This document shows, piece by piece, positions 37,659 to 46,220 of a stretch of DNA of 64,000 bases. Source of the DNA: Actinomadura spongiicola (GTDB taxonomy: Bacteria; Actinomycetota; Actinomycetes; Streptosporangiales; Streptosporangiaceae); contig NZ_QVNQ01000003.1 in assembly GCF_003432485.1 (NCBI RefSeq), positions 824,095 to 888,094 on the forward strand. Reading direction: 5' to 3'. The notes under the pieces are model-generated. The model was not told the DNA's origin. It saw only the letters and a list, made by a program, of their open reading frames with translations, and did no database searches. Position 1 is the first letter of the stretch; every line of letters starts with the position of its first letter. The position numbers and the translations under genes are program-made.

Positions 37659-38852
37659 ATGCTGCTTCGCGCCCGTTGGGGGACGTTCCTGACCTTCGCG
37701 CTGGCGGGCCTGCTGACCGGGGTGTGGGTGTCACGGATGCCCGCGCTGGTCGACAAGTTCGAGCTCAGCGAGGCCGAGGTCGGCATCGTCGTCCTCGTCT
37801 GGGGGCTCGGCGCGATCACCGCCATGCAGGCGCTGCGCGCCGTGATGTCCCGCGCCGGGAGCCGGGCCGCGCTGCGGGTCGCGCTGCCGCTGACGGCGCT
37901 CACCTACTCGGCCGTCGCGCTCGCGCCCGGCTACGGCGTGCTGCTCGCCGCCGTCGTGCTGTTCGGCATGGCGTTCGGGATCACCGACATCGCGATGAAC
38001 GCGCAGGGCACCGCCGTCGAGCGGGCGTACAAGCGGCCCGTGATGAGCGGTCTGCACGCCGGATGGTCCGTCGGCGCGATGAGCGGCGGCATCCTCGGCG
38101 TCGTGACCGCGGCGGTCGGGCTCGGATTCACCGAGACGGTCCTCGCCGCCGCCGCGCTGACGCTCCCCGCCGGGCTCGCGCTCGGCCGCACCTACCTGCC
38201 CGACCCTCCGGCCGCCGCGTCCGCCGGGACGGGACGCCGGGCCCGCCGCATGCCGCCCGCGGTGTACCTGATCGGCGCCCTCTGCTTCATCGCGTTCATG
38301 ACCGAGGGGTCGATCGCCGACTGGAGCGGGCTGCTGCTGCACGACGAGATGGACGCGAGCGAGGCCGTGGCCGCGGCCGGGCTCCCCATGTTCGAGGCGG
38401 CGATGCTGACCGGCCGGATCTTCGGCGACCGCGTCCGGGCCCATGTGGGCACCCGCAGGTTGCTGGCCGGGGCGGGCGTCGGCACCGCGCTCGGCATGAC
38501 CGTCGTCGTGCTGTCGCCCGTGCCGGTCCTCGCCCTCGCCGGGTTCTTCGTCACGGGACTGATGGTCTGCACGGTCGTCCCGACGACGATGTCGCTGGCC
38601 GGGACCGCCGCGCCGGAGCGTCCGGGCGCGGCCGTCGCGCAGGTCAGCGCGATCGGCTACGGCGGGCTGCTGCTCGGCCCGGTCGTGGTCGGGTTCCTGT
38701 CGGACGCCACGTCGCTGCGGCTGGGGGTGGGCACGGTCGTCGTCCTGGCGCTGCTCATCGCCGCCGGTGCCCGGTTCGTCCCGGTGGACGGGGCGGTCGA
38801 CGCCACGCCCGTCGACGTGACCGACCCCGGCCCCGAACCCGTCGCCGCCTGA
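37659..38852 (+). CDS. MFS transporter
   Basis: 397 residues with twelve predicted TM helices, of the fucose-permease/YbjJ-like branch of the major facilitator superfamily. N-terminal TM1 [21 protein letters not shown], the [15 protein letters not shown] segment typical of this branch, a central loop at about residues 185-205, and TM7 with [16 protein letters not shown]. Downstream of a TetR gene on the same strand. Probably exports a drug or metabolite under TetR control. Confidence 0.9.
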   Translation: MLLRARWGTFLTFALAGLLTGVWVSRMPALVDKFELSEAEVGIVVLVWGLGAITAMQALRAVMSRAGSRAALRVALPLTALTYSAVALAPGYGVLLAAVVLFGMAFGITDIAMNAQGTAVERAYKRPVMSGLHAGWSVGAMSGGILGVVTAAVGLGFTETVLAAAALTLPAGLALGRTYLPDPPAAASAGTGRRARRMPPAVYLIGALCFIAFMTEGSIADWSGLLLHDEMDASEAVAAAGLPMFEAAMLTGRIFGDRVRAHVGTRRLLAGAGVGTALGMTVVVLSPVPVLALAGFFVTGLMVCTVVPTTMSLAGTAAPERPGAAVAQVSAIGYGGLLLGPVVVGFLSDATSLRLGVGTVVVLALLIAAGARFVPVDGAVDATPVDVTDPGPEPVAA

Positions 38853-38857
38853 GCGGG

Positions 38858-38892
38858 CCGGCGGCGGGTCCCGGCCGGGGTCCGCCCGCCGG
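38858..38892. terminator. Possible bidirectional terminator between MFS and etfA
   Basis: CCGGCGGCGGG and CCGCCCGCCGG can form a stem (seven perfect outer pairs, imperfect inside) in the 40-base gap between convergent genes. No T-run. Confidence 0.4.
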
Positions 38893-39843
38893 TCACCTCC
38901 GCTTGGCGATCTCCTCGGTGAGCTGCGGCGCGACCTGGAACAGGTCGCCCACGACACCGAAGTCGACGAGCTCGAAGATCGGCGCCTCGGGGTCCTTGTT
39001 GATGGCGACGATGGTCTTCGACGTCTGCATCCCGGCCCGGTGCTGGATGGCGCCGGAGATGCCGACCGCGATGTACAGCTGCGGCGACACGGTCTTGCCG
39101 GTCTGGCCGACCTGGAACGTGTGCGGGTACCAGCCGGCGTCGGTCGCGGCGCGGGACGCGCCGACGGCGCCGCCGAGCGAGTCGGCCAGGCCCTCGATGA
39201 TCGAGAAGTTCTCCGCCCCGCCGACACCGCGCCCGCCGGACACGACGATCGCGGCCTCGGTCAGGTCCGGGCGCTCGCCCTTCTCCTGCACGACCTTCTC
39301 CACGACCTTCGCGGCCCGGTCGGCGTCCGCCAGCTCGACGGTCACCGCCTCCTCCGCCGGGGTCGCCGGAGCGGGCTCGGGGGTCACCGAGTTGGGCCGG
39401 ACGGCGATGATCGGCGTGCCGGTCCGCACGCGGGCGTGCGCGATGACGCCGCCGCCGAAGACGGAGTGCTCGGCGACGAAGCCGTCGGTGACGTCCACGA
39501 CGTCGGTGAGCACGCCGGAGCCCGTCCGGACGGCGAGCCGCCCGGCGATCTCCTTGCCCTCGCCGGTCGCGGGTACCAGCACCGCGGCCGGGGACCGGTC
39601 GTTCACGAGCTTCGCGAGGAGCGCGGCCTTCGGCGCGACGACATAGGACGTCAGCTCCGGGTCGTCGGCGACGTAGACCTTGCCGGCGCCGTACTCGCCG
39701 AGCCTGTCCCTGGCGCCCTCGAAACCGGGGCCGACCCACACCGCCGCGGCCTCGCCGAGCCTGTTCGCCAGCGTCAGCAGTTCGAGCGTGACCTTCTTGA
39801 CCTCACCGTCGACATGGTCGACGAGGACGAGAATCTCCGCCAT
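38893..39843 (-). CDS. etfA: Electron transfer flavoprotein subunit alpha
   Basis: FAD-binding subunit of ETF, which collects electrons from acyl-CoA dehydrogenases. 316 residues. An N-terminal adenine-nucleotide-hydrolase-like domain (ILVLVDHVDGEVKKVTLELL) is followed by the C-terminal FAD domain with VSGGRGVGGAENF, GASRAATDAGWYPHTFQVGQTGKTVSPQLYIAVGISGAIQH and AINKDPEAPIFELVDFGVVGDL, the family signature. 23 bases downstream of etfB. Confidence 0.96.
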   Translation of the reverse strand: MAEILVLVDHVDGEVKKVTLELLTLANRLGEAAAVWVGPGFEGARDRLGEYGAGKVYVADDPELTSYVVAPKAALLAKLVNDRSPAAVLVPATGEGKEIAGRLAVRTGSGVLTDVVDVTDGFVAEHSVFGGGVIAHARVRTGTPIIAVRPNSVTPEPAPATPAEEAVTVELADADRAAKVVEKVVQEKGERPDLTEAAIVVSGGRGVGGAENFSIIEGLADSLGGAVGASRAATDAGWYPHTFQVGQTGKTVSPQLYIAVGISGAIQHRAGMQTSKTIVAINKDPEAPIFELVDFGVVGDLFQVAPQLTEEIAKRR

Positions 39844-39866
39844 GGTTCGCTAATCCCCTTCCCCGG

Positions 39867-40646
39867 TCAGACGAACTTCTTCGCGGCGAGGAACTCGGCG
39901 ATCTTCGCGCCGCCGTCGCCCTCGTCGGTGACGATCTGGCCCTTCTCCCGCGGCGGCGCCTCGGCGAAGTCGACCACCTCGGTGGCCGCGTGCGCCAGGC
40001 CCACCCGCGCCGCCTCGATGCCCGCGTCGGCGAGGCCGAGCGTCTCCACCGGCTTCTTCTTGGCCGCCATGATCCCCTTGAACGAGGGGTAGCGCGGCTC
40101 GTTGATCTTCTCGACGACGCTGACGACCGCGGGCAGGGTCGCCTCCACGCGGTCGAAGCCGTAGTCGGTCTGCCGCTGCGCCTTGATGGACGTCCCGTCG
40201 ATCTCGATCTTGTTGGCGAGGGACAGCTGCGCGACGCCGAGCCGCTCGGCGAGCATCGCGGCGAGCAGCCCGGTCCGCGCGTCGGTGGACTCCGAGCCGA
40301 GGATCACCAGGTCGAACCCGGTGCGGCCGAGGACCTGCTGGATCGCGTAGGACGTCTGGAGCGCGTCGGAACCGGCGAGGCCGTCGTCGACGAGGTGGAC
40401 GGCCTTGTCGGCGCCCATGGCCAGGGCCTTGCGGATGGAGTCGGTGGCCTTGTCCGGCCCCATGGTCAGGACGGTCACCTCACCGTCGTGGGCCTCCTTG
40501 ACCCGCAGCGCCTCCTCGATCGCGTACTCGTCGAGTTCGTTGATGACGCCGTCGGCGGCGGCACGGTCCAGCGTGCCGTCATCGGACTTCAGCTTGCGCG
40601 GGCTCTCCGTGTCGGGAACCTGCTTCACCAGGACGACGATGTTCAT
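39867..40646 (-). CDS. etfB: Electron transfer flavoprotein subunit beta
   Basis: AMP-binding partner of EtfA, 259 residues: NIVVLVKQVPDTESPRKL start, VINELDEYAIEEALRVKEAHDGEVTVLTMGP, GSESTDARTGLLAAMLAERLG and the C-terminal recognition loop region RYPSFKGIMAAKKKPVETL, all standard. First gene of etfBA. A near-palindrome lies about 130 bases upstream. Confidence 0.96.
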   Translation of the reverse strand: MNIVVLVKQVPDTESPRKLKSDDGTLDRAAADGVINELDEYAIEEALRVKEAHDGEVTVLTMGPDKATDSIRKALAMGADKAVHLVDDGLAGSDALQTSYAIQQVLGRTGFDLVILGSESTDARTGLLAAMLAERLGVAQLSLANKIEIDGTSIKAQRQTDYGFDRVEATLPAVVSVVEKINEPRYPSFKGIMAAKKKPVETLGLADAGIEAARVGLAHAATEVVDFAEAPPREKGQIVTDEGDGGAKIAEFLAAKKFV

Positions 40647-40773
40647 GGTGGGTGGCCGACCTCCCCTGCACTCCGTTGGCCGCTGAGGTCAGCGGCGGAC
40701 TTCGATGTCACAGCCTGCCAAACACCCGAATGGGCTTCGGAACCGGGTCCCGACTTCGGCTGCGCACCCCTAG

Positions 40774-40789
40774 GTTACTCGCGGGTAGC
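40774..40789 (-). promoter_or_regulatory. Near-palindrome upstream of etfB
   Basis: GTTACTCGCGGGTAGC is an imperfect dyad around CGCG (TAC-T-CGCG-G-GTA). It lies between the pseudokinase stop and etfB and could be a regulator site for etfBA. No regulator is identified. Confidence 0.35.
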
Positions 40790-40806
40790 GGCGTGGGTGA
40801 CATTCC

Positions 40807-42168
40807 TCAGAAGCGGTTGACGCCCGTCTGCCACCGGTCCATCGTGCTCTCCAGCGAACTCTGGAGCCCGTACATGGGCGAGAAGCTCGGCGTCAGCGTC
40901 AGCGCGCCGACCACCGCCGCCAGCGCCAGCACACCGAGGACCACTCCCGCGGTCGCGATGCCCCTCGGCCGCCGCGCGACGGACACGAACATCCGCTCCA
41001 GCTGCCGTCGCGGGCCGCTGACGCCCGGCGCCGTCCACAGCACCGCCGCCCCGGCCCCGGCGCCGAACGCGCAGGCGCTGAGCGAGTCGATCTCGCCGCC
41101 GACCGCGGACACCGCGACGAGCCCGAGCGGCACCGCGACCGTGAACGCCGCCGCGTACGGGACGGTCAGCAGCGTCCGGCCGAAGGCCCACGCCCAGCCG
41201 CGCGCCGTCGTCCCCGCGACCCGCAACAGCGTCACCGCGCCCAGCGACACCGCCAGACCCACGATCGGCGCCATGATCACGACACTGACCGCGATGACCA
41301 CGACCATGGCCGCGAGCAGCCGCGCCCAGCCGCGCGCCACGGCCAGCCCGTGCGCGTTCGCCGCCGACGCGGAGCCGGGCGCGGCCGAGGTGGCGACGGG
41401 GGCGGCGGGTGGCACAGCGGCCTGAGGAGCGCGCGGCGCTGGCGGAGCCGCCGGCGCGGGACGCGACTGTGTGGGAGGAGGCGGTATGGGAGGAGGCGGT
41501 GTGGGACGCGGTGGGGCGGGCGATTCGGGCAGGGGCAGCCGGGACGTCGCCTCCGCCAGTTCGGTCGCCGAGGGGCGGGCGCCGGGGTCGGGGTGGCAGG
41601 CCGCGGCGACCAGCGGGCGCAGCGGGCCGGGCAGGGCGTCGGCGACCACCTCGCCGGCTCCGGTGGCGGCGAACGCCACGGTGGCGGCCCAGGCCCGGAC
41701 GTCCCCGGCGGCGTCGGCGGCGGTCAGCCCGAAGTCGACGACGATGGGAGCGCCGTCGACGACCAGGACCGTCGCGGGGCCGAGGTCACCGTGCGCGAGG
41801 CCGGCCCGGTGGATGGCGGCGAGCGCCTTGGCCAGCCCGAACGCCATGCGGCGCAGCGCGTCGCCCGACATCGGGCCGTGCTCGGCCACCGTCTCCGCCA
41901 GCGGCCGCCCCGGCACGAACCGGGACACGACATAGGGCGGGGACGCGGCGGCGCCGTCCAGGACGTCCACCACATAGGGGCTGAGCACCGCGCGCATCCG
42001 GGCGATGTCGGGCACCGCGCCCGGCGCGAGCAGCCTGATCGCCACGTCGCGACCATCGGGTCCGGTGGCCCGATGGACGGCTCCGGAGCCCGTGCCGTCG
42101 CCGCCGCCCAGCCTGGACAGCAGCCGGTACTGACCGATGTGCGCCTGCCGGTCGATGTCGCCGCTCAT
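40807..42168 (-). CDS. Membrane-associated pseudokinase (Ser/Thr kinase-like)
   Basis: 453 residues. The N-terminal 200 follow a Hanks-type kinase but the catalytic features are gone. The ATP lysine of VAIK is Arg (VAIRLL, Arg45). The catalytic loop reads HGDLGPAT (126-133) instead of HRDLKPxN, losing the loop Lys and the metal-binding Asn. The whole activation segment after DFG (145-147) up to the APE motif is deleted. A Pro-rich linker (PPPPIPPPPT) leads to a C-terminal block of four or five TM helices ending in GPRRQLERMF..., shared with the kinase encoded just upstream. Probably a regulator or scaffold of the adjacent kinases. The ATG at 42166-42168 has GGTAGGG upstream; a GTG 12 bases earlier is an alternative. 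Confidence 0.85.
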   Translation of the reverse strand: MSGDIDRQAHIGQYRLLSRLGGGDGTGSGAVHRATGPDGRDVAIRLLAPGAVPDIARMRAVLSPYVVDVLDGAAASPPYVVSRFVPGRPLAETVAEHGPMSGDALRRMAFGLAKALAAIHRAGLAHGDLGPATVLVVDGAPIVVDFGLTAADAAGDVRAWAATVAFAATGAGEVVADALPGPLRPLVAAACHPDPGARPSATELAEATSRLPLPESPAPPRPTPPPPIPPPPTQSRPAPAAPPAPRAPQAAVPPAAPVATSAAPGSASAANAHGLAVARGWARLLAAMVVVIAVSVVIMAPIVGLAVSLGAVTLLRVAGTTARGWAWAFGRTLLTVPYAAAFTVAVPLGLVAVSAVGGEIDSLSACAFGAGAGAAVLWTAPGVSGPRRQLERMFVSVARRPRGIATAGVVLGVLALAAVVGALTLTPSFSPMYGLQSSLESTMDRWQTGVNRF

Positions 42169-42217
42169 ATGGCACGCCACCCTACCGATCGGAGGCGCCG
42201 CGGAGAGCCGCGTCCGC

Positions 42218-44131
42218 TCACATGCCCGGCACGTTGGACACGAGGTCGCGGACGTCGGCGCGCAGCGCCTCCAGGTCTCGGCTCATCCCGTCCAGCGGGG
42301 CGGTGTCGGGCGGTCGCTCCTGTGCCATCACGACCAGCACGGCGGCGAGCACCCCGACGACCAGCGCGCCCGCCACGGCCGCGCCCGAACGCGGGAACAC
42401 CGCGCCCCAGATCCGGGCGAGCTGCCGCCGGGGAGCGCCGCTGCCGGGCGCGAGGCAGAGCAGTCCGATCACCGCCATGGCGGAGTAGGCGATGGCGTTC
42501 GAGGCGGTCATGCCGGCGGCGGCGAAGATCAGAACGCCGAGAATGATCAGCCCGGCGATCACGCTCAGCGAGGTCCACAGGACGGTGGCCATCAGGGCGC
42601 CCGGCAGGTGCAGCGGCGTCCGGAACGCGGCCGCCACGGCGTCACCGGTGCGCGGGCCCCGCCGGGTCTGCCGTCCCTCCATGCCCTTGGCGGCCTTGTC
42701 GCCCATCCGCAGGACGAGCACCCCGGCGATGGTGACGCCGACCGCGAACAGCGGCGCGATGTCGGCGAAGCCGAGCAGCGCGACCAGGACGAGGAAGCTG
42801 ATCAGCCGGTACCAGCCGTAGGGCTTGCGACGGTCGCGTTCGGCGCGGGCGCGGGCGGCCACGTCGGCGCGCGCCCGGTCGGCGCGCTCAAGCTCGCCGC
42901 CGCGGGGACCCTCCGGTTCGGGCGGACGGCGCTGCAACGCGCCGCCCCGGCGCGGCTGGTCCTGCGGCTGGTTCGGTGGCGGCCCGTACTGCCGCGGGTC
43001 GTAGTACGGCGCGGGCCCCGGCGGCGGGACGGGCGGCGGCGCGGCCGGAGGGAGCTGCCCGACGAAGTCCTTCGGCTGTGCCGGGGCGGGCGCCGGCGCG
43101 GGCGGCGGAGGAGGACCTGGCGCCGGGATCGCGGTGGTCCCCGGCGTGCTCGACCGCGGCGGCGCGTCCTGCGGAGACGGCGCGGGCAGCGGCATGGAGA
43201 AGTTCCTGGAGTGGTCGGGCGCCGTCTCCTCGACCGGCGGGACCGTACCGGCCGACCGGGACCCGGTCGACCGGGAGGCGGACGACGGGTAGTGCCGGTC
43301 GACCATGGTCTGGTCGGTGATGGTGGCTTCGAGGTGGATGCGGCGGGTGAGCTGCACCAGCTTGACCGCGGTGGGACGTTCGGCCGGGTGCCGCGCCATC
43401 GCCGACCGCAGCACGGGCAGCAGCGCGTCGGGCACGCCGTCCAGGTCGGGCGTGCCCTGCATGATCTTGTAGAAGATCGACTCGAAGGTGCCGGAGCCGA
43501 ACGGCGGGCGGCCGGTCGCGGCGTAGGCGACCGTCCCGGCCCAGGCGTGCACGTCCGAGGGCGGGCCCGCGTCCTCGCCCTCGATGAGCTCGGGGGCCAG
43601 GTAGCCGGGCGTGCCGATGACCATGCCGGTGGCGGTGAGCCGGGTCGCGTCGGCGGCCTGCGCGATACCGAAGTCGATCACGATGGGCTCGCCGTCCACG
43701 AGCATGACGTTGCCGGGTTTGAGGTCCCGGTGCACGATCCCGGCGCCGTGGATCGCCGACAGCGCGGTGCCCAGCCCGACCGCGAGCCGCTGGAGGCCCG
43801 GCCCGTAGATCGGCCCCGCCTCTTCGACGATCTCCTCCAGCGTCCGGCCGGGCACGTACTGGGTGACGATGTAGGGCTGGTCGGCGGTCACGTCGGCGTC
43901 GAGGATCTCCGCGACGTGCGGGCTGTGCACCCGGCGCATCGAGTCGACCTCGCGGGCCAGCCGGCGACGCGCCGTGGCGTCGCCCGCGACCGCGGGCCGC
44001 AGCACCTTGATGGCCACGTTGCGCCCCTCGGGGTCGGCGCCGAGGTAGACGACGCCCATTCCCCCTTCTCCCAGGGTCTGGAGCACGCTGTAGTGGCCGA
44101 TTCGGTCCCCGGACGTGACAGCTCCCCTCAT
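42218..44131 (-). CDS. Serine/threonine protein kinase with C-terminal membrane domain
   Basis: 637 residues. Complete Hanks-type kinase: LGEGGMGVVYLG, VAIKVL, the alpha-C Glu in AREVDSMRR, HRDLKPGN, IDFGIA, and GTPGYLAPE. A long Pro/Ala/Gln-rich linker follows from about residue 300 to 440, then a basic/acidic helix (DRARADVAARARAERDRR) and four or five TM helices ending in GAPRRQLARIWG, a segment also present in the pseudokinase. Unlike PknB it has no PASTA domain. Same strand and close spacing (64 bases after the kinase upstream, 49 before the pseudokinase) indicate an operon. No ribosome-binding site is strong at the ATG 44129-44131. Confidence 0.92.
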   Translation of the reverse strand: MRGAVTSGDRIGHYSVLQTLGEGGMGVVYLGADPEGRNVAIKVLRPAVAGDATARRRLAREVDSMRRVHSPHVAEILDADVTADQPYIVTQYVPGRTLEEIVEEAGPIYGPGLQRLAVGLGTALSAIHGAGIVHRDLKPGNVMLVDGEPIVIDFGIAQAADATRLTATGMVIGTPGYLAPELIEGEDAGPPSDVHAWAGTVAYAATGRPPFGSGTFESIFYKIMQGTPDLDGVPDALLPVLRSAMARHPAERPTAVKLVQLTRRIHLEATITDQTMVDRHYPSSASRSTGSRSAGTVPPVEETAPDHSRNFSMPLPAPSPQDAPPRSSTPGTTAIPAPGPPPPPAPAPAPAQPKDFVGQLPPAAPPPVPPPGPAPYYDPRQYGPPPNQPQDQPRRGGALQRRPPEPEGPRGGELERADRARADVAARARAERDRRKPYGWYRLISFLVLVALLGFADIAPLFAVGVTIAGVLVLRMGDKAAKGMEGRQTRRGPRTGDAVAAAFRTPLHLPGALMATVLWTSLSVIAGLIILGVLIFAAAGMTASNAIAYSAMAVIGLLCLAPGSGAPRRQLARIWGAVFPRSGAAVAGALVVGVLAAVLVVMAQERPPDTAPLDGMSRDLEALRADVRDLVSNVPGM

Positions 44132-44195
44132 CGTTTCCGAAACCCTACCCCCGTCGATCGTCCTCGAAGTTCTCCGCATTGTCAGGCCGCCATCG

Positions 44196-45020
44196 TCAGG
44201 CCGCCGTCACACCGGCGCGGCCGATCGCGGTGCCGTCGCATGCCGCGAGCGCCCCGGCGAGCCAGCGGGCCGTCGGCCGGTTCGCCGGGTCGCGGTCGAA
44301 CGCCCTCCGCAGCAGCGGGGCCAGCGGCTCCGGCACGCCGTCGAGGTCGGCCTGGCCGCGGAGGATCCGGAAGCACACGCCGTGCAGCGAGCCGCGCCCG
44401 AAAGGAGGACGTCCCGTCGCGGCGAACGCGACGGTCGCCGCCCACGAGAACACGTCCGAGGCGGGGGTGGCGCGTCCGCCCTCGATCAGTTCGGGCGCCA
44501 GGTAGGCGGGCGTCCCCACGACCATCCCGCGCCTGGTGAGCTGCGGGGCGCCGGTCTCGTGCGCGATGCCGAAGTCGATCAGCGTCGGCCGGTCGCCCAT
44601 CACGATCACGTTGCCGGGCGCGACGTCCCGGTGCAGGACGCCCGCGTCGTGGACGTCCCCGAGCGCGAGCGCCAGCCGCCGCGCGAACCGGGAGAGCCGG
44701 TCACGGCGCAGCGGCCCGTACGCCGGGACCAGATCGCCGAGCGGGCAGCCCGGGACGTACTGCATGACCACATACGGCCGGTCCGCCGTGATGGCCCCGT
44801 CCACCAGGCGCGCGACGTACCTGCTGCGGACGCGCGACTGCGCGGACATCTCGCGGGCCAACCGGCTGATCGCCTCCGGCTCCCCCGCCACCTCGGGGGC
44901 GAGTCGCTTCACCGCGACCTCGCGGCCGCCGGGGTCCATCGCCAGGTACACCATCGCGGTGCTCCCCCGGCCGATCTCCCCCAGCAACCGATACGCCCCC
45001 AGTCGCCGATCATTCCCCAT
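44196..45020 (-). CDS. Serine/threonine protein kinase (soluble, kinase domain only)
   Basis: 274 residues, just the kinase domain, with no TM helix or linker. IGRGSTAMVYLA (atypical Gly loop), VAVKRL, the alpha-C Glu in AREMSAQSRV, catalytic loop HRDVAPGN (Ala in place of the usual Lys), IDFGIA, and GTPAYLAPE. The HRD Asp and loop Asn are kept, so it may be active, but the Ala is unusual for a Ser/Thr kinase. Sequence similarity to the next gene, especially around the activation loop and the SDV..WAATVAFAATGRPPFG segment, marks it as a tandem paralogue. Confidence 0.9.
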   Translation of the reverse strand: MGNDRRLGAYRLLGEIGRGSTAMVYLAMDPGGREVAVKRLAPEVAGEPEAISRLAREMSAQSRVRSRYVARLVDGAITADRPYVVMQYVPGCPLGDLVPAYGPLRRDRLSRFARRLALALGDVHDAGVLHRDVAPGNVIVMGDRPTLIDFGIAHETGAPQLTRRGMVVGTPAYLAPELIEGGRATPASDVFSWAATVAFAATGRPPFGRGSLHGVCFRILRGQADLDGVPEPLAPLLRRAFDRDPANRPTARWLAGALAACDGTAIGRAGVTAA

Positions 45021-45062
45021 AACCCTTTTGACGCCATAAAACGGGCACTCGTTCCCGGCGCT

Positions 45063-46013
45063 TCACTCCTTCCGGGCGGCCTGGCGGGCGCGGCGCTCCT
45101 CGCGACGGGTCTCGAACCTGGTGGCCGCGGCGTCCAGCTGCGCCAGGAACTCGCCGAGTTCGTCCAGCGCCTTCGCGCCGTCGCCGGTCAGATCGGTGCG
45201 GTCGAAGACGTTCCACTTGCGCAGGACCGGGACGAGGACGTCGTCGTGGTGCAGCCGCAGGTCGTAGATGCCCGCGTTGGCGATCACGACGGACTTGCGC
45301 AGGAAGCCGTCGATGCTGTGCCCGGGCATCTGGAAGCCCTTGACGACGTCGGTGATCGCCCGCATCGTCTCGTTCGGCGCGGCCTCAAGCGCGGCGGCCA
45401 GCAGGTTCCGGTAGAAGATCATGTGGAGGTTCTCGTCGGCGGCGACGCGGGACAGCATCTGCTCGCACAGCGGGTCGCCGGACGCCATCCCGGTGTTGCG
45501 GTGCGACACCCGGGTCGCGAGTTCCTGGAACGACACGTACGCCGCCCCGTGCAGGAAAGAGTCGCCGTGGTCGGCCTCGTAGCCTGCCTCCATGTGGCGC
45601 ATGCGGGCACGCTCCAGCGCGACCGGGTCGACCGCGCGGGTGGCGGTCAGGTAGTCGCGGATGACGATGCCGTGCCGGTTCTCCTCGGCCGTCCACCGGT
45701 TCACCCAGGTGCCCCAGGCGCCGTCGCGGCTGAACGCCGTGGAGATGGCGTTGTGGTAGCCGGGCAGGTTGTCCTCGGTGAGCAGGTTGACGATGAGCGA
45801 CTCGCGCGCCTCCAGGCTCAGCTTCGACTGCTCGATCGACCACGGCTCGCCGCCCAGGGGTCCGTCGAAGTCACGGCCCTCACTCCAGGGCACGTACTGG
45901 TGGGGGAACCATTCCTTGGCCATCGACAGGTGCCGGTTCAGTTCCTTCTCGACCACCGGCTCGAGGTCGACCAGGAGAGCGGTCTGGAGCTTCTCTTCGG
46001 GGGTCACGGACAT
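45063..46013 (-). CDS. Acyl-ACP desaturase (DesA-like, ferritin-type di-iron)
   Basis: Soluble fatty-acyl desaturase, 316 residues. Both di-iron motifs are present: WTAEENRHG and AADENLHMIFYR, each EENRH/DENLH-type, preceded by LLTEDNLPGYH. It would introduce a cis double bond into ACP-bound acyl chains for membrane fluidity. The ATG at 46011-46013 begins MSVTPEEKLQ. Upstream are a 9-bp-arm hairpin in the 5' leader (46050-46074, CGGTGCCAC) and a 20-bp palindrome (46100-46119), suggesting regulation by a TetR-like factor that senses fatty acyl supply. Confidence 0.92.
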   Translation of the reverse strand: MSVTPEEKLQTALLVDLEPVVEKELNRHLSMAKEWFPHQYVPWSEGRDFDGPLGGEPWSIEQSKLSLEARESLIVNLLTEDNLPGYHNAISTAFSRDGAWGTWVNRWTAEENRHGIVIRDYLTATRAVDPVALERARMRHMEAGYEADHGDSFLHGAAYVSFQELATRVSHRNTGMASGDPLCEQMLSRVAADENLHMIFYRNLLAAALEAAPNETMRAITDVVKGFQMPGHSIDGFLRKSVVIANAGIYDLRLHHDDVLVPVLRKWNVFDRTDLTGDGAKALDELGEFLAQLDAAATRFETRREERRARQAARKE

Positions 46014-46049
46014 GCGGTTCCTTCGCTGGACGAGGGCGTTCTGGCCGGA

Positions 46050-46074
46050 CGGTGCCACCGTGCTCGTGGCACCG
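46050..46074 (-). promoter_or_regulatory. Hairpin in the 5' leader of the desaturase gene
   Basis: The perfect 9-bp arms CGGTGCCAC (46050-46058) and GTGGCACCG (46066-46074) have a seven-base loop. It lies between the palindromic operator and the start codon and has no T-run. It could affect mRNA stability or translation. Confidence 0.4.
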
Positions 46075-46099
46075 GAGGGGCTGCCAGCAGGCGATACAC

Positions 46100-46119
46100 A
46101 ACCTACGCAACCGTAGGTT
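46100..46119 (-). promoter_or_regulatory. Palindromic operator upstream of the desaturase gene
   Basis: AACCTACG and CGTAGGTT are exact inverted repeats with a four-base spacer, about 90 bases before the start codon. The size and symmetry fit a TetR-family dimer site. Confidence 0.6.
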
Positions 46120-46199
46120 CGATCGTCGCCATTCCGCGCGCCCGTCGTCAAGCCACCCCCGTGACAAGCGCGGCGTGGCGAGTTTGTAGATCCGAGCAA

Positions 46200-46219
46200 T
46201 AAGGCCGAGTGAGGCCTTA
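46200..46219 (-). terminator. Short hairpin behind the SDR gene
   Basis: TAAGGCC and GGCCTTA form a perfect 7-bp stem with a six-base loop, immediately past the SDR stop and followed by TTG on the minus strand. Weak but well placed. Confidence 0.45.
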
Positions 46220-46220
46220 G

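Noticed and set aside
36938..37903. Upstream extension of the cysteine desulfurase frame across tetR
   Set aside because: It would be antisense to tetR and lacks coding character; family length and a leaderless promoter point to the GTG at 36935-36937.
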